From Streptacidiphilus anmyonensis (GTDB lineage: Bacteria > Actinomycetota > Actinomycetes > Streptomycetales > Streptomycetaceae), in contig NZ_BBPQ01000005.1 of assembly GCF_000787855.1 (NCBI RefSeq), positions 129,971 through 193,970 of the forward strand: a stretch of DNA of 64,000 bases, given 5' to 3'. The translations under genes were made by a program, and so were the position numbers. Positions within the stretch are counted from its first letter, which is position 1, and each line of letters begins with the position of its first letter. The notes beneath the pieces are model-generated. The model was not told the DNA's origin and ran no database searches. It saw nothing but the letters and a program-made list of their open reading frames with translations. Below, piece by piece: positions 8,034 through 15,678 of the stretch.

Positions 8034-8387
8034 CTACGCCCGCCTGAACCCGTGGCTCCGCTCGACCTTCGCCACATGCAGCGTGTAGCTCTCGTACCAC
8101 TCGTCCCGCCCACGCTGCTGCGCCGCACGGTGCTCGGCGTTCCCACGCCACTGCGCGAGGGCCTCCCCGTCACGGAAGTACCCGACGGTGATGCCCAGCC
8201 CGCCCGGGGTCTGCGCGTGGTCGATCCCCAGATACCCGGGGATGTCCTTGACCAGGTCTTCCATCCGTGCGTTGGTCTCGCGGTAGCCGCTCTGCTCCTG
8301 AGTCCGCACCGTCGTGAAGACGGCCACGTAGTAGGGGGGTTCAAATGCCTCAACGGGAGTGACAGGCGCTTCGGAGTCATTGATCAT
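8034..8387 (-). CDS. Antibiotic-biosynthesis-monooxygenase-like (ABM) protein
   Basis: A 117-residue ferredoxin-like fold of the ABM/dimeric alpha-beta-barrel type. The first strand is YYVAVFTTVR; a helix covers YRETNARMEDLVKDIPGYLG; the central strand is GLGITVGYF, followed by DGEALAQWRGNAEH, a signature of this superfamily. Such proteins act as cofactor-free monooxygenases or heme/quinone-handling dimers; the substrate cannot be told. ATG at 8387 is upstream of and co-directional with the SDR, with a 144-bp gap in which I see no gene. Confidence 0.75.
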   Translation of the reverse strand: MINDSEAPVTPVEAFEPPYYVAVFTTVRTQEQSGYRETNARMEDLVKDIPGYLGIDHAQTPGGLGITVGYFRDGEALAQWRGNAEHRAAQQRGRDEWYESYTLHVAKVERSHGFRRA

Positions 8388-8554
8388 GACGCCACCGTAG
8401 AGCCGGACGCGCCCACGGCTCCAGCCTCTTTCTCCACGGGACGCATGAGGGCGACCGCGACGGCCATGCCCACCACCTCGATGCGCCCGCCGGCTGGCGC
8501 GGGCTCGTGGAATGATCGTGCCCGAACCCGACGGGCCCGAGGGAGGAGCCGCAG

Positions 8555-9004
8555 ATGGCCGAGGAATCCGGTGTGCGCGAGCTGCGACTCGTCGTCACCG
8601 CCGAGGACTACGACGCGGCGCTGCGGTTCTACCGCGACGTGCTGGGGTTGCCCGAGCGTGGGGCGTTCTCCTCGCCCGACGGGCGGGTGACGATCCTGGA
8701 GGCCGGGCGGGCCACGCTGGAGATCGCGGATCCCGGGCACGCGGCGTTCATCGACGAGGTCGAGGTCGGCCGGCGAGTCGCCGGACACATCCGGGTGGCG
8801 TTCCAGGTCGACGACTCCCCCGCCGTGACGGCGCGCCTCGCCGCGGCGGGCGCGGAGGTGCTGGCCGAGCCGACCAGGACGCCGTGGAACTCGCTCAACT
8901 CCCGTCTGGAGGCCCCCGCCGCCCTCCAGTTGACGCTCTTCAGCGAGCTCGGCGAACCCGACGAGCCCACTCAGACCGACGAGCCCACTCAGACCGGCGA
9001 GTGA
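8555..9004 (+). CDS. VOC-family protein with repeated acidic tail
   Basis: A 149-residue VOC module. The first helix is YDAALRFYRDVLGLPE, followed by strands GRVTILEAG and LEIADPGH; the second half contains VAFQVDDSPAVTARL and LQLTLFSEL. The tail ends with two DEPTQT units encoded by a short DNA repeat. A good GGGAGGAG ribosome site precedes ATG 8555. The function is unknown and it stands alone between the divergent ABM gene and the sigma operon. Confidence 0.8.
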   Translation: MAEESGVRELRLVVTAEDYDAALRFYRDVLGLPERGAFSSPDGRVTILEAGRATLEIADPGHAAFIDEVEVGRRVAGHIRVAFQVDDSPAVTARLAAAGAEVLAEPTRTPWNSLNSRLEAPAALQLTLFSELGEPDEPTQTDEPTQTGE

Positions 9005-9050
9005 GCACGGCCTGCGGCACACCCCGCTGAGCACGACCCCCCTCGTCGCG

Positions 9051-9067
9051 TTCCGAGATTTTCGGAA
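9051..9067. terminator. Small dyad downstream of the VOC gene
   Basis: Inverted repeat TTCCGA-N5-TCGGAA, AT-rich and followed by AAAA. It lies 47 bp after the VOC stop and 82 bp before the sigma-factor start. It could be a terminator for the former or an operator for the latter. Confidence 0.4.
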
Positions 9068-9148
9068 AACCTGCCGCACACCCCCAACCTGACGGCCGGC
9101 CCACCCCATCGATAGGAGTGGAACCAAGCACGGCGAACAGGGCGGACG

Positions 9149-9706
9149 ATGGGGGATGCAAGGGTGCACAGGGACGATCCGGAGCTGCGGGAGTTCCTCA
9201 GCCATCGGCGCCACGCGCTGCTGCGGAGCGCCTACCTGATGTGCGGGGACGCGCACGCCGCCGAGGATCTCGTGCAGACGACGCTGATCAAGGTGGTCCT
9301 GGCCCGGCGCGGGCGTCGGCGGATCGAGCATCTGGACGCGTACGCGCGGCGCACCCTGGTGAACACCTTCATCGCCTCGAAACGGCGGCTGTGGCACCGG
9401 GAGCGGCCGCACGAGGAGCTGCCGGACACGCCCGCCCTGGGCGCCGACACGGATCTGGGCCTGGCGGTGCGGGCCGCCCTTCAGCGGCTCGCGCCGCGGC
9501 AGCGGGCGGTGCTGGTGCTGCGCTTCTTCGAGGACCAGAGCGTCCAGGCGACCGCCGAACTGCTGGGCGTGTCCGAAGGAACGGTGAAGAGCCAGACCGC
9601 ACGCGGTCTGGAGGTGCTGCGCGCGACGCTGCGCCATGTGGTGGGCGACGCGGTGGGCGAGGTCGTGAACGAGGAACTGACGCACATGCACGGGGTCAAC
9701 CGATGA
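9149..9706 (+). CDS. ECF RNA polymerase sigma factor, SigE-type actinobacterial subfamily
   Basis: A 185-residue ECF sigma factor. Region 2 includes LLRSAYLMCGDAHAAEDLVQ and AYARRTLVNTFIA (about 22-80). Region 4 includes RLAPRQRAVLVLRFFEDQS and LLGVSEGTVKSQTARGL (about 112-160), both typical of the SigE70 subfamily common in Streptomyces. The stop overlaps the next gene's ATG (ATGA), so it is coupled to a predicted membrane partner that may hold it inactive. ATG 9149 follows GGACG; a stronger ribosome site is not evident. Confidence 0.9.
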   Translation: MGDARVHRDDPELREFLSHRRHALLRSAYLMCGDAHAAEDLVQTTLIKVVLARRGRRRIEHLDAYARRTLVNTFIASKRRLWHRERPHEELPDTPALGADTDLGLAVRAALQRLAPRQRAVLVLRFFEDQSVQATAELLGVSEGTVKSQTARGLEVLRATLRHVVGDAVGEVVNEELTHMHGVNR

Positions 9707-10503
9707 CGGACTACACGGTGAGGGAACTCATGGACAAAGCCCTGGAAGGGCTCCGACCGCCGACCGAGGACATCACGGACGCGGTGCTGGCGCAGGCGTC
9801 ACGCCGTCAGCACCGCCGCAGGGCGGGCGCGCTGGTGGCGACCAGCGCGGGCCTGGCGCTCGTCGCCGGGCTGGTGGTGATGCTGCCGCACACCGCGAAC
9901 GGCGCGGTCGGCGCGGCGAACAAGCCGGGCCCAGTGAGCGCGACCACGAAGGCGGCGGCGCCGAAGCCGCTGGAGGATCCGGCGGCGGTCGTCCAGAGCC
10001 TGCTGCCGCCGGGCATCGGCACGGTCACGAAGCTCAAGGACCTGCCGCCGACGCCGATGCCGCCGGGCCGGCCGAAGGCGAAGGTCTGGCCGCAGTCGCG
10101 CTACGACGGCACCTACGTCATCACCAAGGGCGGCCGGTCGGCGGCGCTGATCATCGAGTCGTACGACCCGAAGGCGGTTCCGGCGCAGCGCCCGTTCGGG
10201 CCGGACACGGCGAGCGTCTGCAACGAGACCCCGGCGTCGTGGAACTGCGCGTTCACCCGACTGGCGGGCGGGGCCGGCCTGCTGGAGCAGACCGAGCCTC
10301 CGGGGACGTACGGCGAGCACGCCGGGATCGTCAACACCGCGTCGGTCTCCTACCCGGACAAGCGGGCCTTCTACGTGATCGCCACCTCGGGCACCACCGG
10401 CCTGCGGCCGGGCGTCACCTTCGGCGGCGTGTGGGGCGAGAACCCGCCGCTGGACCGGGCGCAGCTGGCGGCGTTCGCGGAGAACCCCGTCTGGTTCGGT
10501 TGA
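9703..10503 (+). CDS. Membrane-anchored partner of the sigma factor, putative anti-sigma
   Basis: 266 residues from ATG 9703, overlapping the sigma stop by 4 nt. About 45 cytoplasmic residues (VRELMDKALEGLRPP and the basic RRQHRRRAG) precede one membrane helix ALVATSAGLALVAGLVVML at about 47-66. An extracytoplasmic domain of about 200 residues follows, containing a pair of cysteines (TASVCNETPASWNCAF). This is the layout of actinobacterial proteins paired with SigE-type ECF factors. I see no HXXXCXXC zinc anti-sigma motif, so it is not a ZAS-type factor; sequestration of sigma is inference from position. Confidence 0.75.
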   Translation: MTDYTVRELMDKALEGLRPPTEDITDAVLAQASRRQHRRRAGALVATSAGLALVAGLVVMLPHTANGAVGAANKPGPVSATTKAAAPKPLEDPAAVVQSLLPPGIGTVTKLKDLPPTPMPPGRPKAKVWPQSRYDGTYVITKGGRSAALIIESYDPKAVPAQRPFGPDTASVCNETPASWNCAFTRLAGGAGLLEQTEPPGTYGEHAGIVNTASVSYPDKRAFYVIATSGTTGLRPGVTFGGVWGENPPLDRAQLAAFAENPVWFG

Positions 10504-10735
10504 GCCTGCGGGCGGGCGAAGACGGTGGGGTGGGCGGCTCGGGGGCGCCCGCTCCACCGACTTGCGTGCATGCGCACACAATCCTCTACCCCCGCCCACC
10601 CCCGGGCTCTGCCCGCCGCTCTCGCCCGGAGGAGGCGCTCGCTCGCTTCGAGGACGCGCGCGGGCAGTCCCGATGACGGCTCGTCCCCGCCGACCGAACG
10701 TCGGACTGTCAGACCCGGCGGGCAGGATGGGCGGC

Positions 10736-11197
10736 ATGGTGGAGATCAGCTTCCTGACCGAGCCCGACCGCGCCCGCTGGGAGGTGCTGGCCCGTGGCAA
10801 GGACGCCTACTTCGACGTCGAACGCGGCGCGGACAGCTACGAACGGACCTGGCGACGCGTGCTGGACGACGAGCGGATACGCGGGATCGCCGCCCGGCTC
10901 GACGGCAGGATCGTCGGCATCGCGCACTACCTCTTCCACGCCGGCGTCTGGTACTCCGACAAGTGCTATCTGGCGGACCTGTTCGTGGACGAGGAGGTCC
11001 GACGGCGGGGCGTCGCGACGGCGTTGATCGAGTGGGTGGCCCGCGACGCGGAGCAGCACGGGGCTCCGGGCCTGTACTGGAACACGCTGGAGGACGCCCC
11101 CGCCCGAGCGCTGTACGACAAGGTGGGCAGGTTCCACCAGGGGTTCGTCCTGTACACCTACCGGCGTGACGCGAACCGGACCCCCGCCCGGAGCTGA
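10736..11197 (+). CDS. GNAT-family N-acetyltransferase
   Basis: A 153-residue GNAT fold. The acetyl-CoA loop is VRRRGVATALIEW (Q/RxxGxG/A type) near 82-95, preceded by strand CYLADLFVDEE. The final strand-helix APGLYWNTLEDAPARALYDKVG matches motif B. ATG 10736 was chosen over ATG 10727 or the longer frame from 10562, because coding character begins at MVEISFL. The 230-bp gap upstream holds no gene I can support. The acetyl acceptor is unknown. Confidence 0.85.
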   Translation: MVEISFLTEPDRARWEVLARGKDAYFDVERGADSYERTWRRVLDDERIRGIAARLDGRIVGIAHYLFHAGVWYSDKCYLADLFVDEEVRRRGVATALIEWVARDAEQHGAPGLYWNTLEDAPARALYDKVGRFHQGFVLYTYRRDANRTPARS

Positions 11198-11247
11198 GGG
11201 TCGGCGGGCCCGGGGGGGCACACCCGCCGTTGGGTGAACTGCGCCCA

Positions 11248-11276
11248 CCGCCTCGCCGCCGAGGTCGACGAGGCGG
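11248..11276. terminator. Hairpin between convergent GNAT and VOC genes
   Basis: Arms CCGCCTCG (11248-11255) and CGAGGCGG (11269-11276) around a 13-nt loop in the 91-bp convergent gap. Position fits a shared terminator. Confidence 0.5.
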
Positions 11277-11288
11277 CGGGCTCGTGTG

Positions 11289-12056
11289 TCAGCTCTCGCG
11301 CGGGGCGAAGACGCCGAAGGTGGCTCCCTGCGGGTCGCGGATGACGGCGATCCTCGGCCCGTTCTCCATCTCGACGTCCACCGGCCCGTGCATGACCTCC
11401 GCGCCGAGCTGCGTGGCCTTGGCGGCGCTCGCGTCCACGTCGGCGACCAGGAAGAACGGGTTCCAGTGCGAGGGGACCTCGGGCGGGAACATGTCGCCCA
11501 TCTCCATGATGCCGCCGAACATGCTGTCGGACAGTCCGACCATCGGGTAGTCCTGGTGCGGCCACACCTGCCAGTTGAAGAACTTCCGGTAGAACTCCAC
11601 GGCGACGCTCTTGTCGCGGGTCGACAGGTCGATCCAGCTGAGCGAGTCGGGCTCCTCGGCCACGCCGAAGCCGCTGAACTTCTTGGTCTCCCAGAGCGCG
11701 AAGGGCGCCCCGGTCGGGTCGCTGAGCAGGGCCCAGCGGCCGAGGTCGCCGACGTCCATCGGCCCCATCCACACCTGCGCGCCGGCCGCCTTGGCAGCCT
11801 CGGCCCCGGTGTCGACGTCGGGGGCCGCGAAGGAGAGCAGCCACATGACCGGCTGCTGCGGGTTCATCAGCGGGGCCACGGCTGCCGCGGGCTTCCCGCC
11901 GAGGGAGAAGGTCGTGTAGCCGCCGTACTGGGGGTCCGGGTCGGTCTCGGCGGTCCAGCCGAACAGCTGGCCGTAGAACTGCTGGGCCGCTTCCGAGTCG
12001 CGCGCGCTCAGCTGCGCCCAGCAGGGGGCGCCCGGGAGGTTTCCGATCACCTTCAA
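11289..12056 (-). CDS. Two-domain VOC protein (Cfp30B/CFP32-like)
   Basis: 255 residues made of two tandem VOC domains (about 1-125 and 130-255). The first has WAQLSARDSEAAQQFYGQLFGW and the second SWIDLSTRDKSVAVEFYRKFFNW, the paired signature of the hydroxylase-homologue / 27-30 kDa antigen group in actinobacteria. A TTG start at 12056 is preferred because GAGAGGAA sits 8 nt upstream and the first strand (KVIGNLPGAPCW) starts there; the longer frame to 12179 adds low-complexity residues. Substrate unknown. Confidence 0.82.
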   Translation of the reverse strand: MKVIGNLPGAPCWAQLSARDSEAAQQFYGQLFGWTAETDPDPQYGGYTTFSLGGKPAAAVAPLMNPQQPVMWLLSFAAPDVDTGAEAAKAAGAQVWMGPMDVGDLGRWALLSDPTGAPFALWETKKFSGFGVAEEPDSLSWIDLSTRDKSVAVEFYRKFFNWQVWPHQDYPMVGLSDSMFGGIMEMGDMFPPEVPSHWNPFFLVADVDASAAKATQLGAEVMHGPVDVEMENGPRIAVIRDPQGATFGVFAPRES

Positions 12057-12538
12057 CGCAGGTTCCTCTCGATGTCTCGAAGTCCCGATATGTCTGGCGA
12101 AGGGGCGGGGCTCCCATCCAATCCCCGCCCGGGAGCGGACGCCACTCGACACTCCAGGAAGTCGTAAGAGACGCGTCAACGCAGGTTGCGGCCCTGTGCC
12201 GCACCTGATCTATGCTGAAGCGGTTGTACGAAGGGTTGTACGAAGAGAGCACTGCTCCGGCCTCTGAGCGCCGGCGCACTCCACGGCCGGAAGGAGGCGA
12301 GACCCGTGGACGACTCCAGTCCCAGAACGGGCCACGCTCCGCCCCGCCGCCGTCCCGCGGCCTGACGCGGCATCCGGCCCACCCGCGCGCCTTTCCGTTT
12401 TCGCCTCCCGTTCCGCCTTTCACCGTCACCCCACCGCCTGCCGCCCCCACCCGCCTGTCCGCCTTGACGCAGCTCCGAGGCTCGGCGCGGCTCGGCGCGG
12501 CGCGGTGCGGTCACGCCCGCACAAGGAGCCTCTTCGTC
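12057..12538. other. Intergenic stretch without a supported gene
   Basis: 482 bp between the divergent two-domain VOC gene and the small gene at 12539. An open frame from ATG 12212 crosses it in frame with the downstream gene but encodes Pro/Arg-rich low-complexity sequence and lacks a ribosome site, so I treat it as leader. The stretch holds a 12-bp tandem duplication at 12222-12245 and CTCGGCGCGG repeats at 12481-12500. Confidence 0.5.
12222..12245. repeat. 12-bp tandem duplication
   Basis: Two adjacent exact copies of GGTTGTACGAAG. It lies just downstream of a TATGCT hexamer (12211-12216) that could be a -10 element, so it may be an operator of direct-repeat type. Confidence 0.45.
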
Positions 12539-12865
12539 ATGATCGCGACGACCCTCAGCCCCAAGGACCTCAACGACCTGCTGCGCCGTGAGCCGTGGAC
12601 GGCGCACGGCGTCCTCGATCTCACCCTGCACGACGGCGTCGAGCGGCCCTACCTGCTCGACCCGCGCGACTTCGCGGCCACGACCGCGCCCGAGGTCGCC
12701 TACGACGCACGGGTGCACGCCGCCTACATTCTCGCCCTCCAGGGCCACCGCCCCGTCTGGCTGGCCCACCACCTGAACCTGCCGCTGCCCGCGACGGACG
12801 CGATCTGCGGCCATGCCGAGGCGCACGGTTCCACCGGTCCGCAGAACGGCCCGGTCCGCGACTGA
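12539..12865 (+). CDS. Hypothetical 108-residue protein upstream of the winged-helix gene
   Basis: Start ATG 12539 has an AAGGAGCC site 10 nt upstream. The protein is soluble and mostly helical, with segments LNDLLRREPWTAHGVLDLTL and ARVHAAYILALQGHRPVWLA; no transmembrane segment or metal motif is seen. I do not recognise the family. The next gene, 27 bp downstream with a near-identical AAGGAGCCTC leader, is a lone OmpR-type DNA-binding domain, so the two are probably co-expressed. Confidence 0.6.
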   Translation: MIATTLSPKDLNDLLRREPWTAHGVLDLTLHDGVERPYLLDPRDFAATTAPEVAYDARVHAAYILALQGHRPVWLAHHLNLPLPATDAICGHAEAHGSTGPQNGPVRD

Positions 12866-12892
12866 CGTCGTCCGCTCGCGAAGGAGCCTCCC

Positions 12893-13246
12893 GTGTCTGT
12901 CGACTGCGCCGGCAATTGCGTCCGCGTCCACACTCACGCCGGCCTGTCCGTCGACTCCGGCGGCCGGACGGCGGCCGTGGACGGTCGCGCCCTGCGCCTG
13001 ACACGCCGTGAGTTCGACCTGCTGGCCCGCCTGGTGGGCCATCCGCGTCGCGTCTTCACACGCGGCCAACTGCTGGACGCGGTGTGGGGTCGCCAGGGCG
13101 ACCTCGGAGACGTCCGTACCGTCGACGTCCACATCGCCCGCCTGCGGGCCAAGATCGGCGGCGCGCACCGGGACCGCCTGGTGACCGTCCACGGCGTGGG
13201 TTACAAGTACGAGCCGCCACGCGGCAGCCTGCGCGAGTGCGGCTGA
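12893..13246 (+). CDS. Stand-alone OmpR-type winged-helix (Trans_reg_C) protein
   Basis: 117 residues from GTG 12893 with an AAGGAG site. Nearly the whole protein is one winged-helix domain: ALRLTRREFDLLARLVGHP, RVFTRGQLLDAVWG and TVDVHIARLRAKIGG, ending with VHGVGYKYEPP. There is no receiver domain and no kinase gene nearby. The first 30 residues contain a Cys-rich start (VDCAGNCVRVH). It may be an orphan regulator not controlled by phosphorylation. It converges on the TetR gene with only a 7-bp gap. Confidence 0.85.
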   Translation: MSVDCAGNCVRVHTHAGLSVDSGGRTAAVDGRALRLTRREFDLLARLVGHPRRVFTRGQLLDAVWGRQGDLGDVRTVDVHIARLRAKIGGAHRDRLVTVHGVGYKYEPPRGSLRECG

Positions 13247-13253
13247 CCCGGCG

Positions 13254-13964
13254 TCACTTCGCTTCTTCCGTGCCCTTCCCGGCCCGCCCGGCCCGCCCAG
13301 CGCGGATGGCCGTGATCAGCAGCTCCACCATGAGCGGGAAGTTGCCCGGCGAGTCGAGGGCCGGGATGTGGTCGATGGTGGCCGCGAGGTTCGGGTACTG
13401 CTCGGGCGGGAGGCGGCGGTAGTCGACCTCCCAGGAGAGCAGGTCCGCCTCGCGGGCCTGCGGGTCGAGGGCGTGGAGGGCGGCCTCCATGCTGGAGTAG
13501 GCCAGCACCGCGTCGGCGAAGACGCGGTAGCAGCGGGCCGCCTCGGAGTCGTCGAGACCGGCACGGCGCATGCAGCCGAGGATGTGCTCGACGACGGCGA
13601 ACTCGTGCGGCCGACGGGCCGTGCGCGCGGCGACGATCTGGCCGACCTGGGCGTGCCCGAGGAACGCGGCGTGGATCCTCCCGGCGACGGCGCGCAGGTC
13701 TGCGGCCCAGTCGTCGGTGACGGGCAGGCCGTCGGCGGTGACCTCCTCGTGGAGGGCGTCGACGAGGGCGAGCATCAGCTCGTCCTTGTCGCGGAAGTGC
13801 CGGTAGATGGCCGTGGGGTGGGCCTCGAGTTCACGGCCGAGCGCGGGGAAGGTGAGCGCCTCGATCCCGTCGCGGTCGGCGATGCGCAGCGCGGCCTGGA
13901 CGATGACCTGCTGGTTGAGGCTGCCTCGCGGCCGTCGTGGCTTGCGTTGCGGCTCGGCCGCCAT
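13254..13964 (-). CDS. TetR/AcrR-family regulator of module 1
   Basis: 236 residues from ATG 13964 (GAGAGGA ribosome site); a frame extending to 14072 is not needed. The N-terminal HTH covers NQQVIVQAALRIADRDGIEALTF through LEAHPTAIYRHFRDKDEL (about 17-62). A helical ligand-binding domain follows. It is divergent from the NCS1 permease-amidohydrolase operon, and the gap holds a TetR-like palindrome at 14060-14078. It is thus the probable repressor of that operon, with the transported compound or its hydrolysis product as inducer. Confidence 0.87.
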   Translation of the reverse strand: MAAEPQRKPRRPRGSLNQQVIVQAALRIADRDGIEALTFPALGRELEAHPTAIYRHFRDKDELMLALVDALHEEVTADGLPVTDDWAADLRAVAGRIHAAFLGHAQVGQIVAARTARRPHEFAVVEHILGCMRRAGLDDSEAARCYRVFADAVLAYSSMEAALHALDPQAREADLLSWEVDYRRLPPEQYPNLAATIDHIPALDSPGNFPLMVELLITAIRAGRAGRAGKGTEEAK

Positions 13965-14059
13965 CGGGTCGGGTCCTCTCGTCCAAAGGCTCGTGTGCGG
14001 TGATCGTAGCCGTCGGTCGCCCTCCCGGCTGCGGGCGGGTGACCGCCCTCCGACTCCCA

Positions 14060-14090
14060 TAGTAGATGCCATTGACTAAGAGAGTGACTA
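14060..14090. promoter_or_regulatory. Probable TetR operator upstream of the NCS1 permease
   Basis: Imperfect 19-bp palindrome TAGTAGAT-gcc-ATTGACTA (6 of 8 arm positions pair) at 14060-14078, overlapping a TGACTA-N6-TGACTA direct repeat (14073-14090). It lies between the divergent TetR and permease starts. Confidence 0.6.
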
Positions 14091-14145
14091 TCCCCACACT
14101 GGTGCCCCCGGAAGCTGCTCCTCCGCTCCTGCCTGGAGGCTCCCC

Positions 14146-15678
14146 TTGACCGTCCCCTCCGCCAGAGTGACCCCCGGTCCCGCCGAACCCTCGGGCCCGG
14201 CCGGTACCGCCGGCACCGCCGGTACCGGCGACCCCGCGGGCTCCCCCGCCCCGCCCGCCGGCGGCTCCTCGGCAATCGAGGTCCACTCGATCGACTGGAT
14301 CCCGGCGGCCGAGCGCCACGGCCGCCCGTCCCACCTCGGCGCGATCTGGTTCGTCGGCAACATCAACCTGACGGCCATGGCCACCGGCGTGACCGCGCTC
14401 AGCATCGGCGCGAGCCTGATGTGGACGCTGGTCGCGACCGTCCTCGGCTCCCTCTTCGGGACCTTCTTCATGGCCTTCCACTCGGCCCAGGGACCCCAGC
14501 TCGGCCTGCCGCAACTGGTGCAGTCCCGGCCGCAGTTCGGCTACGTCGGCGCCGCCCTCACGGTGTGGGTCTTCGCGCTGGTCAACTACCTCGCGTACAA
14601 CACCTCCGACGCGATCCTCTCCGGCGACGCGCTGCACACGCTCTTCGGACTCGGCGAGGGCTACGGCTACTTCGTCGCCGCCTCGGTGGCAGCGCTGCTG
14701 GCCCTGTTCGGCTACCACTGGATCCACCGCATCAGCCGCTGGCTCACCTGGCCGCTGGTCGCCGTCATGGTGGTGCTCAGCGTCGCAGCACTGACCTCCA
14801 AGGGCCTGCCGCACGGCGTCTTCGCCCTCGGCGGCTTCCACGTCGGGGCGTTCATGACGGTCTTCGTCATCGTCGCCGGCTTCCAACTGGGCTGGGCCCC
14901 CTACGTCTCCGACTACTCGCGCTACCTGCCCGCCTCCGTCGGGGTCCGCTCGACGTTCTGGTGGACCTACCTGCCGAGCGGCCTCTCCGCGATCTGGGTC
15001 TTCGGCCTCGGCGCCGTCGCCGCGGCGGCCTACCCGAAGCTGACGCCGGTGGGCGCGTTCAAGCACGTCGCGGACGACCTGGTCGGCGGTCTCGGGTGGG
15101 TGGTCGTGGCCGCCCTGCTGGTGGGGCTGCTGTCGGTGATGGCCATCAACCAGTACGGCGGCATGATGTCGATGATCTCCATCCGCGACAGCTTCTCCCC
15201 CGTCAGGCCGACCGTCCGCATCCGCGCGCTCTGCATCGGAATCATGTTCGTCGCGGTCTGGGGCATCGCCCAGTTCGTGGGGGTGGACCGGTTCAACACC
15301 TTCTACGGCAACGTGCTGATCTTCCTCAGCTACCTGTTCACGCCGTGGACGGCGATCAACCTGGTGGACTACTTCTTCGTCCGCCGTGGCCTGTACTCGA
15401 TCCGGGAGATCTTCAACCCCCGTGGCATGTACGGGCGGTGGGGGTGGCGGGGCAACCTCGCCTACCTGGTCGGGATGCTCGTGATGGTGCCGTTCATGGT
15501 GACCACCCCGTTCACCGGCTCGGCCGCGGCCGCGCTCGGCGGCGCGGACTACTCGATGTTCGTCGGCCTGCCCGTCGCCGGCATCGCCTACCTGCTGTTC
15601 TGCCGCTCGCTCGACCTGGACGCCGAGCGGCGCGTCGTCGAAGAGGAAGGTGTGCTCGACCTTGCGCACTCCCACTGA
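14146..15678 (+). CDS. NCS1-family (purine/cytosine/allantoin-type) permease, module 1
   Basis: 510 residues from TTG 14146 with GGAGG 7 nt upstream. After a Pro/Gly/Ala-rich N-tail of about 45 residues there are about 12 membrane helices. Family features are WIPAAERHGRPSHLGAIWFVGN before TM1, and QFGYVGA and PYVSDYSRYLP in the core, the latter a hallmark of NCS1 nucleobase transporters. It probably imports a cyclic N-containing compound that the amidohydrolase encoded just downstream (29-nt overlap) hydrolyses. The substrate is not determined. Confidence 0.88.
   Translation: MTVPSARVTPGPAEPSGPAGTAGTAGTGDPAGSPAPPAGGSSAIEVHSIDWIPAAERHGRPSHLGAIWFVGNINLTAMATGVTALSIGASLMWTLVATVLGSLFGTFFMAFHSAQGPQLGLPQLVQSRPQFGYVGAALTVWVFALVNYLAYNTSDAILSGDALHTLFGLGEGYGYFVAASVAALLALFGYHWIHRISRWLTWPLVAVMVVLSVAALTSKGLPHGVFALGGFHVGAFMTVFVIVAGFQLGWAPYVSDYSRYLPASVGVRSTFWWTYLPSGLSAIWVFGLGAVAAAAYPKLTPVGAFKHVADDLVGGLGWVVVAALLVGLLSVMAINQYGGMMSMISIRDSFSPVRPTVRIRALCIGIMFVAVWGIAQFVGVDRFNTFYGNVLIFLSYLFTPWTAINLVDYFFVRRGLYSIREIFNPRGMYGRWGWRGNLAYLVGMLVMVPFMVTTPFTGSAAAALGGADYSMFVGLPVAGIAYLLFCRSLDLDAERRVVEEEGVLDLAHSH

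Noticed and set aside
5874..8690. A 938-codon plus-strand open frame
   Set aside because: It is antisense to the oxygenase, SDR and ABM genes and reads as low-complexity Gly/Arg/Val, the usual shadow of GC-rich coding DNA.
10562..10735. Longer start for the GNAT gene
   Set aside because: The extra residues do not fit the GNAT first strand; coding character begins at ATG 10736.
12212..12538. N-terminal extension of the 108-residue protein from ATG 12212
   Set aside because: Pro/Arg/Ser low complexity with no ribosome site; ATG 12539 has AAGGAGCC and begins ordered sequence.
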